A DNA stretch of 64,000 nt, from assembly GCF_024679095.1 (NCBI RefSeq), contig NC_066544.1, positions 5,443,524 to 5,507,523 of the forward strand, in the 5' to 3' direction. Numbering within the stretch: position 1 is the stretch's first letter; each line of letters opens with the position of its first letter. Shown piece by piece: positions 53,491-64,000 of the stretch. The position numbers were made by a program, and so were the translations under genes. This DNA comes from Eriocheir sinensis. Taxonomy: Eukaryota; Arthropoda; Malacostraca; Decapoda; Varunidae. The notes below the pieces were generated by a model, which worked only from the letters and a program-made list of their open reading frames with translations, had not been told where the DNA came from and did no database searches.

Positions 53491-53620
53491 AATGAAACAG
53501 ATAGACGAATTGTGGGTCATGAGAGTGAGGGAAAGTGTTGTGTCTCATTTTCATTGGGAGATTTTGTGTTACTCGATACAGAAGCGAACGTTTTGCTGTT
53601 ACTGTTATCACTAATGTTTG
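53483..53620. repeat. Inverted repeat, right arm
   Basis: Contains tagacgaattgtgggtcatg and gatacagaagcgaacgtttt, the reverse complement of the left arm. Confidence 0.8.
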
Positions 53621-53904
53621 TCTGCAAGTGTTCCTATCTGTTTGCATGTCTGTTGAATGTTACGGTTTCCCATTACGCTCCTTTTACTCTTCAACCGTCA
53701 ATTATATGTTTTTATCTCTCCATCTATCTGCCTGTGTGTCTCTCCACCCAGCTATTGTGCGCGTCTTATCTCCCTCACACAGATACAGTACAAAATTAAA
53801 CCGTAATTCTCCGGGGATGAAAAATATTGTATGTTATATTAAAATAATCAGTCCATATATGATTTTTGTGTTTTTCACCTTGCTTCAGTCCCCCTTCCCC
53901 CCCC

Positions 53905-54184
<280 letters not shown>

Positions 54185-54394
54185 CGTGGCTGAGAAGAGC
54201 ACGCGTGACGCAGGCCAATGACGCAATCTCGCCCAGCTGACGCAGGTGAAGGCTGTTAGTTAGTGTTGCTGACGGTCAATAGATGCGCTGTCCGGCTGCC
54301 ACGGCGTTAGAGAGAGAGAGAGAGAGAGAGAGGTAAGCCTATAGATTTTTTTAACGTTCTGCCTATAGCGCCTGTAGACTTTCTTGAGGGGTGT

Positions 54395-54640
54395 CTGGAA
54401 CGACCCCAACCCGTTAGTGGCGCAGGCGAATTTTATTTATAGTGGGTGCCGTGATGTATGACTCTTGCTTGGCCCATGCTGCCCCCGGTGCTCCACTTGA
54501 CCGAAGTCGCTGAAATTATGTTGACTGAAGATCTGGGCGATGGTTGAAAATTGTCAGCATGCACCGGTGTGACCCGATCCTAGGTACACGGGCTCACCTC
54601 GTCTGCACGCTGACCACTTGGCCACCGCCTCCCCAAACAG
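54395..54640 (-). mobile_element. tRNA-derived SINE, decayed
   Basis: Minus strand from about 54640: GGAGGCGGTGGCCAAGTGG and a degraded B box (aggatcgggtcacacc), then a body similar in layout to the SINEs at 3.9 and 10.2 kb. Confidence 0.55.
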
Positions 54641-54917
54641 ATAGACAGGCAGATAAACTTTTGTCCAATTTGCTAGGCTGTCTTTTTTGTGCTTAATGTG
54701 CTTAAGGTTTTGTTTGTCTTTTGTTTGTTTTGCCTATCAATCAGTTTTTGTGCTATATTGCTTGCCCGGCCTTTTGTTCATTTGTCCGTCTGACTAACTA
54801 CTTGTCGCTTCATTTATCACTTTTACAGTCTGTCTGTCTATATGTCTCCCTGTCTGTCTGTCTATACTTATGTCTGTCTTTATATATGTATGTCTGTGTG
54901 TTGATCTCTGTCTGTAC

Positions 54918-55032
<115 letters not shown>

Positions 55033-55037
55033 GGTGT

Positions 55038-55630
55038 ACCTACGTATGTATGCACCCGTCCATCAATCATGCATACATCCGTGCTTACATCCTTGTCAGT
55101 GTGCCTGTCTGCATCCGTCTGCCTGGCTGGGTGCGTGGGCGTGGGCGGGTGTTTGACGCAGGGGTCATGTCGGCCCCCTGCACGGGTCAGAGTCGTAGGT
55201 GTGTCCTGATCTTAAACCTATAGTTAGACTTTATAGCTGCATGGGCACTGAAGCAACTGTTGGGCTTAATGACTCCTGTTATTGTTTGTTTCGCTGACTC
55301 ATGCTCCCTGTCACTACCCGACCTTGTGAGATATGATCAGCGTAAAGGCGGATTGTTTAAGTAAAATGTACGAAGAATGATATACTATGGATGATGTTAC
55401 ACTTTCTTTCGCGATAAAAATAAAAATATCGACGCCAACAAACCGACAGGCAGCCAAATAAAATACATGATACGAGAGGTAGTGGCTGGTATGTCTGTAG
55501 TGATGGTGTGTATTCAGGGCACGATGCGTTATTATTATTGTGGACTACAATTTACGCGTTTGTGAAAGACTTTGTATCTCAACTGTTTATTTTGTGTTTA
55601 CGGTTATTGAAAGCTGGGATTAATAGATTA
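55038..55630. other. Region without recognised gene
   Basis: Unique sequence between the CT and GT arrays. No supported frame. Confidence 0.5.
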
Positions 55631-55638
55631 TCTGTCTA

Positions 55639-55639
<1 letters not shown>

Positions 55640-55704
<65 letters not shown>
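55640..55704. repeat. GT microsatellite
   Basis: About 32 GT units. Confidence 0.97.
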
Positions 55705-55705
<1 letters not shown>

Positions 55706-55989
55706 TGTATTTTGAAAGAAAGATAATAGATAATATAAATAAGAAAAAAGTGGAGAAAGGAGCATAAGAAGACAAATATATAATAACCAAGGAAGAGTAA
55801 AAAAATGTACAAGAAAAAAAAAGATTGTATGAAGGAAGAAAACTAACAACTTACTCTCTATATAAACAGCTTCAATGACAACAGAACTTCATTAAAAAGA
55901 GAAAGAGTAAAAGAATGTCAGACAGACGGGAGATAATTATGCCTGACACTCACCGTGGATTGAGATTACCGTGCTGGCAACATTGATAG

Positions 55990-56440
55990 GATGTGTTGGG
56001 ACTGTGGCGGAGCGGCGGGGAGAAGGGGAAAGAAGGAGGGCTTGAAGAGGGAGATGGAGAAGAGGGAAGTGGAAAGAGTGAAGGAATGGTGGAGAAGGTG
56101 CATTGGAGAAGGAAACTGAAGGAATGAGGGAGGAGGGAAAGGGGGAGGGAAGGAGGGACTGAAGGAATGGAGGAGGAGAAGATGAGGGAGGAGGGACAAG
56201 GAATGAAGGAAGGGGAGGAGAAGGAGGGAAGGGAAACCGAAGGAAAGAGAGAGAAGGGGAAGGGGGAGGGAAGGAGGGACTGAAGGAATGGAGGAGGAGA
56301 TGAGGGAGGAGGGACAAGGAATGAAGGAAGGAGAGGAGAAGGAGGGAAGGGAAACGGAAGGAATGAGGAAGGAGGAGAAGGGGGAGAGAGAAACTGAAGG
56401 AAAAAAAAAGGAGGAGGAGGAGGAGAAAGGGAGGAAAGCT
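55990..56440. repeat. GGA-rich polypurine tract with internal duplication
   Basis: gactgaaggaatggaggagg recurs at about 56157 and 56278 with the same neighbours, so a ~120-bp unit is duplicated. Confidence 0.85.
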
Positions 56441-56515
56441 TATGAACGCTCGGCCAGTGCTTTTAAAACATATACCTTTACTTATATAAATTTCACCTAC
56501 TTTTAGTGTATATTA

Positions 56516-57310
56516 CTATTTATCTATCCATCTGCCTTTCTTCCTTTCTACTTACGTGTCTCTTTTGTAAGTCTGTCTACCTATCAATGCTTTCAAAATA
56601 TATCACTTGCTGCTTTACTAATATATATTCCTTTTATCTATTTCTTAGTGTATTGTTATCGTACTATCTCTCTATTTAGCTATCTTCCTACCTATCTCTC
56701 TTTTTGTTAATAATATCTATCTATTTATCAGTGCTTTCAATATGTATACTTTTACTCGTATATACTCTTCTCACTATATTTCTTTTTATTTTTTATTTCA
56801 CTATTTGTTTCTTTTCTACCTTCCTACTTTCCTGCTTATCTATCTTATATTGTCAGTTTATCTACCTACTTTTCCATCCATCAATGCTTTCAAAATATAT
56901 GTATCTTTACGTATTTATAATCTCCACTTTCTATTTTTTTTAGTGTATCCTTACTGTCTATCTCTCTATCTATCTTCCTACCTATCTCTCCTTTGTCAAT
57001 CTGTCTATTTATCTGTCTATCAGTGTTTTAAAAATATACATCTTTACTTATATTTATTCTTCTTATTTATTTTTAGTGTATTATTACTATCTATCTATCT
57101 ACCTGTCTTTCCATCTACCTTCCTACCTACCTTTTTCTATTTGTCAGTCTATTTAGCTATCTATCTATCAATATATCTTAATATCTTTTCTTTCGATGCA
57201 CTTTCTATCTACCTATGTATCTACCCTCCTACCTACCTGTACACCTATATGTATTTGCTAATCTGTCTACCTATTTGTCAGTTTATCTTAGTATTTATTT
57301 TCTTGGTTTA
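56516..57310. repeat. TATC/CTAC-rich degenerate tetranucleotide region
   Basis: Repeats of tatctatc, with tcagtgctttcaatatatat-type units about 150 bp apart (56587, 56732, 56880, 57020). No gene. Confidence 0.75.
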
Positions 57311-57649
57311 GGGCAAGGTTTAAGGCGCCGAGGTTGTCATAGGCAGGTCAATTTCTCGGCTAAATCCGCGAGCACGTCACAGAGAACGCGGGACTTGCTG
57401 GAGAAGAAATTGGGTGACTTGGCTATTTTGTTGCCTTATTCTTGCCGTCGCTTCCTTATTTTTATCTCCTTTCTTTCTTTCTCTTTTTTTTATTCTTCTT
57501 CTTTTCTTCCTTTTCTTTCTCTTTCGTTTCGTTTTCTTTTTATCATTTTTATTTTTCCTTTGATCCTCCTCCTCCTCCTCCTTTCTTTTCCTTTTTTGTC
57601 GTCGTTTTACTTCTCCTTTTCCTTTTCCTTATCTTCATCATGAAATAAT

Positions 57650-57775
57650 GTCGGCTCAGAGACACGCTGGCCCTCGTCGACAGACTGACTTGGTCGGGTC
57701 GGCTGACGTCAGCCCATAGCGGCGAGTAAGTGAAGCAACGCTCCCCCGGGCGTATGCTCCCCATTAGCTAGTTAG
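57650..57775 (+). mobile_element. LINE family C 3'-end fragment
   Basis: agcggcgagtaagtgaagca, cgggcgtatgctccccatta and gctagttag match the 3' end of the copy ending at 36620. Confidence 0.5.
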
Positions 57776-58389
57776 TAGTTTCTCGTCAAAAGGCTGATGT
57801 TACCAGCCAAAAGTTAACGGAGGATGCAAACGTTCAAGTCTATCTTTCTATGCCGAGTTTCTCACCCTATGAATAATTTTTGTCATCCTTCTTACAAATC
57901 CTTACACAGTGATGGTCATCCAACAATAAGGAGATTATAACTGCCTTATACATAATCCATAAACCTAACTAACTAACTAACTAATGCTAAAAATAACTTG
58001 AGGATAACCAGCTCTTATATTGCTAACCCCTCTTGAAACGAATCCTAGCACCTCATATGCTCGGTTCTTAACCTGGATGCACTGTTGTCTTGGATGGAGA
58101 TCAGAGCTCACTAAACGGCTAAATTTCTCTCACTTCCAGATCTGCTTCAGGCGTCATTTTAAGAGTAAATACATAACATACTTGTCCTGCCTCAATCCAA
58201 AACACTGCATACGTTTAAATTTAAAGAGAATATAATGCAAGATAACGTGCTTGTCCCAAGGTTGCCGTCGCCCACAATAGGTTACAGACAGACTACAAAG
58301 GCAGGATGTAAAGACTGTCTGCGTCGCTTGTGCAATCGTCCACAACAAACCAAAGAAATACAGATTCTCTATACAATGATAACGGGAGT

Positions 58390-58390
<1 letters not shown>
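57776..58390. other. Region without recognised gene
   Basis: Unique sequence with a short ctaactaactaa run. No supported frame. Confidence 0.45.

Positions 58391-58391
<1 letters not shown>

Positions 58392-58446
<55 letters not shown>
58392..58446. repeat. AC microsatellite
   Basis: About 27 AC units. Confidence 0.97.
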
Positions 58447-58449
<3 letters not shown>

Positions 58450-58778
58450 GCAGTCACATGCTCTTTCCTATCCAAACTTCTTCACATTTTCAAACGTACT
58501 ATAAACTTTCCTTGACCGAACATTCATCAGCCATAAGTTACTGTAGTTTGTGGGTGTTTGGATCGTTGACGTACTTTTTCGAGTCTTTGCAGCAAGGGAC
58601 CCCATACCCCGCCCTCCCAAGAGAACTGCCGGGAGATCATAATGCATACAAATCTAATCGTAGTTACATTGCAGAATATTTCGGGAAGGCGAGAAGAGCA
58701 AAGTCACCATGACCTACTCCACGTGACGGCAGCCGTTGACGAAACAAAGCGAATGCAAGGTATCTGTTTGATATTATT

Positions 58779-58809
<31 letters not shown>

Positions 58810-60190
58810 CTATTATTTTTATCATTATTTACTTATCTATTATTATCATTATTGCAATTTCTACTACTAATACGGATATGACAGTGAACCGAGGAGGAGG
58901 CAAAGCAGTAACATCTCTACAAACATCTTTTACCCCACATAAAAAGGGAAAAGATATCGTTAGGCGGACAAGGACGAGGAGGAGGCTGCCGCTGCTGGGT
59001 GACGGTGGCGCTAAACAGGCACCTGAAGGCCCTCTCCTAGGCGGGTGGCTGCGCGAGTCGTGGATAGACGCCCCTGCCGGTACCTCTAAATAACGAGTCC
59101 TCGAGTGAGTTGTGGCTGAGGGCTGGCCGCTTACGACACCCCGCTGCTATACGCCCTTCAGCTATTACCGCCGCGTCGGAATATATTGAGGAGGAGGAGG
59201 AGGAGGAGGAGGAAAAACTAGGTGCGGGGGAGACAATGCCGAGATGACCTTGCTATCGGCGGGATCTGGACACTTGACTGAATGCCCCAAATAAATATCT
59301 TGACTTCCAAATGCTGTCCGGCTTACGTGCGAGGCTATTGTTCACCTTCCGAAGACGCCTTGCAGATGAGCGTGTCCCTTCGTCCTTACGTTCGGCCCTT
59401 AACAATAGAACGGAGCGCTGATAATGGAAATGTACGAGTATAATTGTTTCTGGTACGACGGCCGCCACGCATGCATGGCTGCCAACCCTCCCGGGGACGC
59501 AACGGCCTGCAATTACTGAGCCTCCTCCTGAGTGTAGTGTCATTCGGGGCAGCGGCGAAGGACTGACTGGCGGAACTGACGGAGAGGAATTCCTTTGGGC
59601 CAAGAATGCACGGTGGGAAATAAATAAAAGACAAAAGGAACACGTGTACAAATGACTAAATAAAAAGGAAGAGAAAAGAATTAAATGGGAAGGAATGGAA
59701 GGATGGGAAAGATTACCCGACGAATAGTAAACAAAATAATGAGGAAGTTGGCAAGCAATTCTAGACTTAAAGCAAATATTGTATTCAAGTTAGGGCTTTG
59801 ATTTCTTGTGAAGTTTTCTCATCAACACCAAATAATAATAAAACAAACTAAAGATAAGAATAGAAAATAACTAAGGATATATTCAGTGTAAGCAAGGGCC
59901 GCTCTCACAAAACGAAGAAATAAAACAAACAAATAAATAACCCGCCATATATTTCAGTGTAAGCAAGAACCGCCATCACAAAATCAATGCATCTTCGAAA
60001 TCTGTAAAGCAAGACTCAATATGCCATTACGAGAGACGCAAAACAAAAATAAAATAAAAATACAAGAAAAATATTGAACCTATGCTTTAAAATTTACGAT
60101 GGACGAAGAATTACTTGATCGTACGCCAGAAATAAAATAAATAAATAAACACAAGCCAATCGTTTTCCCATTTCGGTTTCTTGCAACATT
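58447..60190. other. Region without recognised gene
   Basis: Apart from ATT units (58775-58810) and a GGA run (59190-59213) the sequence is unique. No coding frame has supporting features. Confidence 0.45.
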
Positions 60191-60194
60191 ACGG

Positions 60195-60750
60195 AACTGG
60201 GAGACAAGAGATGGGGAGGAAGGAAAAAGGAAGGAAGAGTAAAGGTGGGGAGTGATAGGGCTGTAAGAGGAGGAATGAGGAAACTTGCAAGGGGGGATGA
60301 AACGGAGGGAAAGGGAAGGAGAGGAGAAGAGGGAGGACAAGTTGGAAAGGAAGGGGAAGGGGTAGAGGATGAGGCGGGCATAGGAGAAAGAATAAGGAGG
60401 CTTGCAAAGGGGAAGAAATGGAGGCAAAAGGAAGGAAGAGGAACTCGTAACAGGGGCGAAAAGGGATACATTGGGGAGGGAAGGGAAGGGATTGAGTGTG
60501 AGGGGCACGTAAGAGGAAGAGTAAAGAGGCTTGCAAGGGGAAAGATAATGGAGGGAAGGGGGAGGAGGGGGAACTCGTAACAGGGAGGAGAAGGCACACA
60601 TTGACGTGGGAGGGGAAGGGATTGAGGGTGAGGGGCGCATAAGAGAAAGAGTAAAGAGGCTTGTAAAAGGGAAGAAACGGAGGGAAGGGGATTTGGGGAG
60701 GATAGGGGAGACGTAATAGGGAGGGGAGGAAGGGGGTTTATTGAAGGCCG
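60195..60750. repeat. GGA-rich degenerate minisatellite
   Basis: Units of roughly 120 bp containing aggaggcttgcaaaggggaa, aactcgtaacaggg and gggattgagtgtgaggggc recur three to four times. The long minus-strand Pro/Ser-rich frames are their complements. Confidence 0.75.
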
Positions 60751-60906
60751 GAGAAATGGATAGCACACAGTGGAAAGGGTAAAATGAGAAGCAAATTTGT
60801 GTTGGTTTATAAGGAGAGAGATAAACAGGAGGGAGAAAAAAATATAACTAATGGATAAAATACCGTACTGCTCGGGACAAGACTATGATTGTGTGTTGAA
60901 GGACTC

Positions 60907-61125
60907 ATGGAAGGAAAAGGGAGACGGTCAAACTAACAGAAAGAAGGAAGGAAAAGGGAGACGATCAAACTAACAGAAGGAAGGAAGGAAAAGGAAGACG
61001 ATCAAACTAACAGAAGGAAGGAAGGAAAAGGGAGACGATCAAACTAACAGAAGGAAGGAAGGAAAAGGGAGACGATCAAACTAACAGAAGGAAGGAAGGA
61101 AAAGGGAGACGATCAAACTAACAGA
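60907..61125. repeat. 37-bp minisatellite, about six copies
   Basis: Unit aaggaaggaaaagggagacg + atcaaactaacagaagg, nearly identical between copies, followed by ACAGACAG-rich sequence to 61470. Confidence 0.88.
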
Positions 61126-61524
61126 CAGACAGGCAGACAACAGGTAGACAGAAAGTAAGAGAAACAGACAGAGGAAAACAACCACAGTAAAGCGTATAAA
61201 CTGACAAATAGATGGACAGACGGATAGATAGACAAACACAGACAAACAAACAGATGAATAGACAGAAATACATAAACATAAACAGACACATGGATAAAGA
61301 AAACGACTTGCAAAAGGACAGAAACAAAACAGATAGATAGGCAGACAGACAATCAACCAGACAGATAAACAGATGAGCAAGCAAACAAACGGCGACAAAA
61401 ACAAACATACAAACAAACGAATAGGCAACCATGCACACAGACAGACAGGCAGACAGTCATACCCGTGCCAAGGCGGGGGAAGTGAGGGAGTAAGAGGAGC
61501 CAGACAACAGTATCATCATTTCTT

Positions 61525-62060
61525 CCTCCTCCTCCTCCTCCTCCTCCTCCTAATCTTGCAGTGACGTCAACACACCTGACGGAGATGGCGGCGCCCCTGA
61601 CAATGTGTGGGCTGACGAAGAAGAAGAAGAAGAAGAAGAAAAGGGAAGAAGAAGAAGAAGAAGAAGAAGAAGAAGAAGAAGAAGAAGAAGAAGAACGGGA
61701 AAAGAAGTAAAATGAAAAAGAAGAAAAAGAAAAAGAAAACGATGATGAAAAAGAAGAACGAGAAATAGAAGTAAAATAAAAAAAGTAGAAGAAGAAGAAG
61801 AAGAAGAAGAAGAAGATGAACGGGTAAAAGAAGCAAAAAGAAAAAGAAGAAAAAGAAAAGATAATGAAAAAGAAGAACGAGAAATAGACGAAAAAAAAAG
61901 TTGAGGAAGAAAAAGAAGAAGAAAAAGATGATGAAAAAGAAGAACGAGAAATAGAAGAAAAATAAAAAAAGAAGTAGAAGAAAAAGAAAAAGAAGAAGGA
62001 GAGGAAGAATACGAAAACGAAAAACAAGAAAACAAAGAAGAAAAAGAAAAGTAAAAATCT
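61525..62060. repeat. CTC run and long GAA-rich tract
   Basis: CTC at 61527-61550. GAA/AAG runs with partly repeated ~115-bp blocks (gatgaaaaagaagaacgaga at 61743, ~61863 and 61929). Confidence 0.88.
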
Positions 62061-62300
62061 GCAGTAGAAGAAAGAGATGACCATAAATACGAAGAAAAGA
62101 AAAACAAAACAAAAACCAAGATGAAACACTACCGACAGAGGCAAGAGAGAGAATGAACCAATCGTAAATAAAAGCAATCTGTGTGTCCTACGAATTAACA
62201 AACAAAGGGAGGCCATAAATAACAGCCAACAAACCTATTGATACCGCGTAAACAAAATATACGACCATTACTCTTTATATATTCCTTTTAATCTTTCTTT

Positions 62301-62305
<5 letters not shown>

Positions 62306-62365
<60 letters not shown>
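62306..62365. repeat. CT microsatellite plus ~130-bp tandem units
   Basis: CT array. The surrounding 62270-62820 sequence repeats a tctttwtatatw...tttaatctttcttt...tcatctcttt unit about four times. Confidence 0.7.
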
Positions 62366-62368
<3 letters not shown>

Positions 62369-63123
62369 CTCCGTTTATTAATCATCTCTTATTATTCAAC
62401 CTAATCTGCAACACAAGATCTCGTAAACAATATGTATTACAATTACACTTTATATATATTTCTTTAACTTTTATTTCCCTCTTCCTCTCTCTCTTCCCTT
62501 CACTTCTTATTCGTTTATTTAATCATTTCTTTTCTTATTTAGTCAACCCTTAAATTCTCGAGACGAAGTAAAGAATATATATGTCTATTACTCTTCTTAT
62601 ATATACGCCTTTTAATCATTCTTTTCTTCCCTTCTCTTTTTCGTTCTCTTGTTATTCGTTTATTGATTATCTCTTTTATTTAACCAATCCTTCAACGCAG
62701 ACGATCAAGTAAAGAATATACATGTCTCTTACTCTTTATGTATTCTCCTTTTCATCTTTCTTTTCCTCCCTCTCATTCGTCCCTTCTTTATCCGTCTATC
62801 AATCATATCTTTCTTTATCTAAACAGCCATTAAAGACACCGATTGGAAGTGATTAGGAAGCGCTAAGAAGCTAATCAGACAGTAGACAGGATAATTTGTT
62901 CTCGGGGTTCGGGTTAAATAAACAATAATAATATAATCCCTCAGTACCGTCTTCATCTTCGTGCCGCGGCGAGGGAGGGCGATAAATCTGCCCCGCTCGC
63001 CATAAACAAACGCACAAACAAACAAGCGCCGCACTGGTCACAGAGGCGAGGCGAAATTTTGTGACACGCATATATTTTCATCGTTATTTATTGCCGCTTT
63101 GAGTCATTCATTATATACGTATA

Positions 63124-63126
<3 letters not shown>

Positions 63127-63185
<59 letters not shown>

Positions 63186-63202
63186 GTTGTAGTTGTTGCT
63201 GT

Positions 63203-63240
<38 letters not shown>
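63127..63240. repeat. GT and CT microsatellites
   Basis: GT at 63127-63186, CT at 63211-63240. From 63290 to 63800 the sequence is A-rich with several cgatagaa-containing repeats and no supported gene. Confidence 0.9.
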
Positions 63241-63243
<3 letters not shown>

Positions 63244-64000
63244 ATGATGCATTATTATTATTGATAAATTTACATAGAAAATAGAACTAATGAAAAAAAA
63301 GTGTGAACATCATTATATTACTGGGAATAAAAATGAAGAGTGAAAGAAAAAGAAAAGCAGATGGTTACGATGAAAAGCAGATGATTTATGATGATGCCAA
63401 ATAGAGAAATGATGAAATGCGAGTCGGGTTAAAAAAAAAATCTCATCACTATAATAATGTTGAAGAATAAAACGATGATGATAAAACTAAACAAAACAAA
63501 AAAGATGACAAAAAAATAAAAATCATATAGTGAAATACTCGTCGATAGAGAAGAAAAAAGAACTCACAACATCAGTATAAGAATATTGAAAGGAAAAAAA
63601 AAAAGATGAGAAAGCAAAACAATAAAAAAATACGAGTCGATAGCAATAATAATAATAAAAAATACTCAATCATCAATAAAAGAATGTTGAAAAGAAAAAT
63701 GAAATACGAGTCGATAGAAAAAAAAAAACCTCGGTATGAAAATGTTATAAAAAAGAAAGAAAAATCGCATCAGTACAATAATGACCAAAAAGCGTACGAC
63801 ACTCCCCTCTCATCGGGCGGGGTGGGAGGAACACGTGCAGCAGCTCCGAGGCGAATAAAAAGTAGCGACGTGATTCAGACAGCAAAATAGGAGAGAAAGT
63901 GAAAATAAAAGGCGAGGTATTAGTCAACGCTGACGCAGGAGGGAGCTGAGGGCGGCTGCCAGGCGTACGATAACACCTCGGCGCCACGTGACTTGCCCGC

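Noticed and set aside
55937..56506. Frames on both strands in the GGA-rich tract
   Set aside because: Simple-sequence artefact.
60080..60768. 228-codon Pro/Ser/Leu-rich minus-strand frame
   Set aside because: Complement of a degenerate GGA-rich minisatellite. Two overlapping frames stay open because of base composition.
61353..62216. 287-codon Phe/Ser-rich minus-strand frame
   Set aside because: Translation of a GAA-rich tract plus flanks; no domain, signal or splice support.

Overview
This window is eukaryotic nuclear DNA: split genes with GT-AG introns, very many long microsatellites, tRNA-derived SINEs, decayed LINEs and nested cut-and-paste transposons. The two genes and the repeat character (AACCTAA-type runs, long AC, CT and TA arrays) suggest an arthropod, most likely a decapod crustacean. 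The organism assignment is inference. Most apparent ORFs are microsatellite or transposon reading frames.

Left part, 1.4-30.4 kb, minus strand: one large gene, a PGC-1/PRC-family transcriptional coactivator (spargel-like). I traced a non-coding first exon with a TATA-like promoter near 30.4 kb and coding exons at 28.4, 27.5, 24.2, 9.7, 8.3, 6.9, 6.5, 6.2, 5.5, 4.5 and 2.7-1.4 kb. All have splice signals and nearly all junctions have compatible phases. The last exon in view carries an HCF-1-binding DHDY motif and an Arg-Ser domain and ends in a splice donor, so the expected C-terminal RRM exons lie off the left edge. A 1.2 kb reading frame at 12.9-14.1 kb on the same strand ends in a donor whose phase fits the 9.7 kb exon. 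It is probably an alternative 5' exon or a large internal exon. The introns hold three copies of one LINE family (A), two SINEs, two piggyBac-like MITEs, a piggyBac-like element inside an hAT-like element, an hAT MITE with a perfect 8-bp target duplication, and a fold-back element.

Middle part, 31-39 kb: no gene seen. It holds AT-dinucleotide-bearing transposon copies (one inside an AC microsatellite, one inside a LINE), pieces of LINE families B and C, and a 1.1 kb fold-back element built around a long near-perfect hairpin.

Right-centre, 39.0-46.5 kb, plus strand: a complete five-exon gene for a secreted protein with a signal peptide, a heptad-like segment, a Glu/Arg-rich charged linker and a C-terminal cystine knot (CTCK). 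Its introns contain tandem arrays of copies of its own exon-intron boundaries: repeated acceptors before exon 2 and before exon 5, and repeated donor-like units after exon 4. This is the most unusual structure I found.

Right part, 46.5-64 kb: no host gene recognised. It contains an almost full-length but frameshifted LINE (family B) inside a split TAC microsatellite, an inverted pair of 140-bp repeats, a SINE, and very long CT, GT, TAC, ATT, GAA, GGA, TATC and TCTG tracts.
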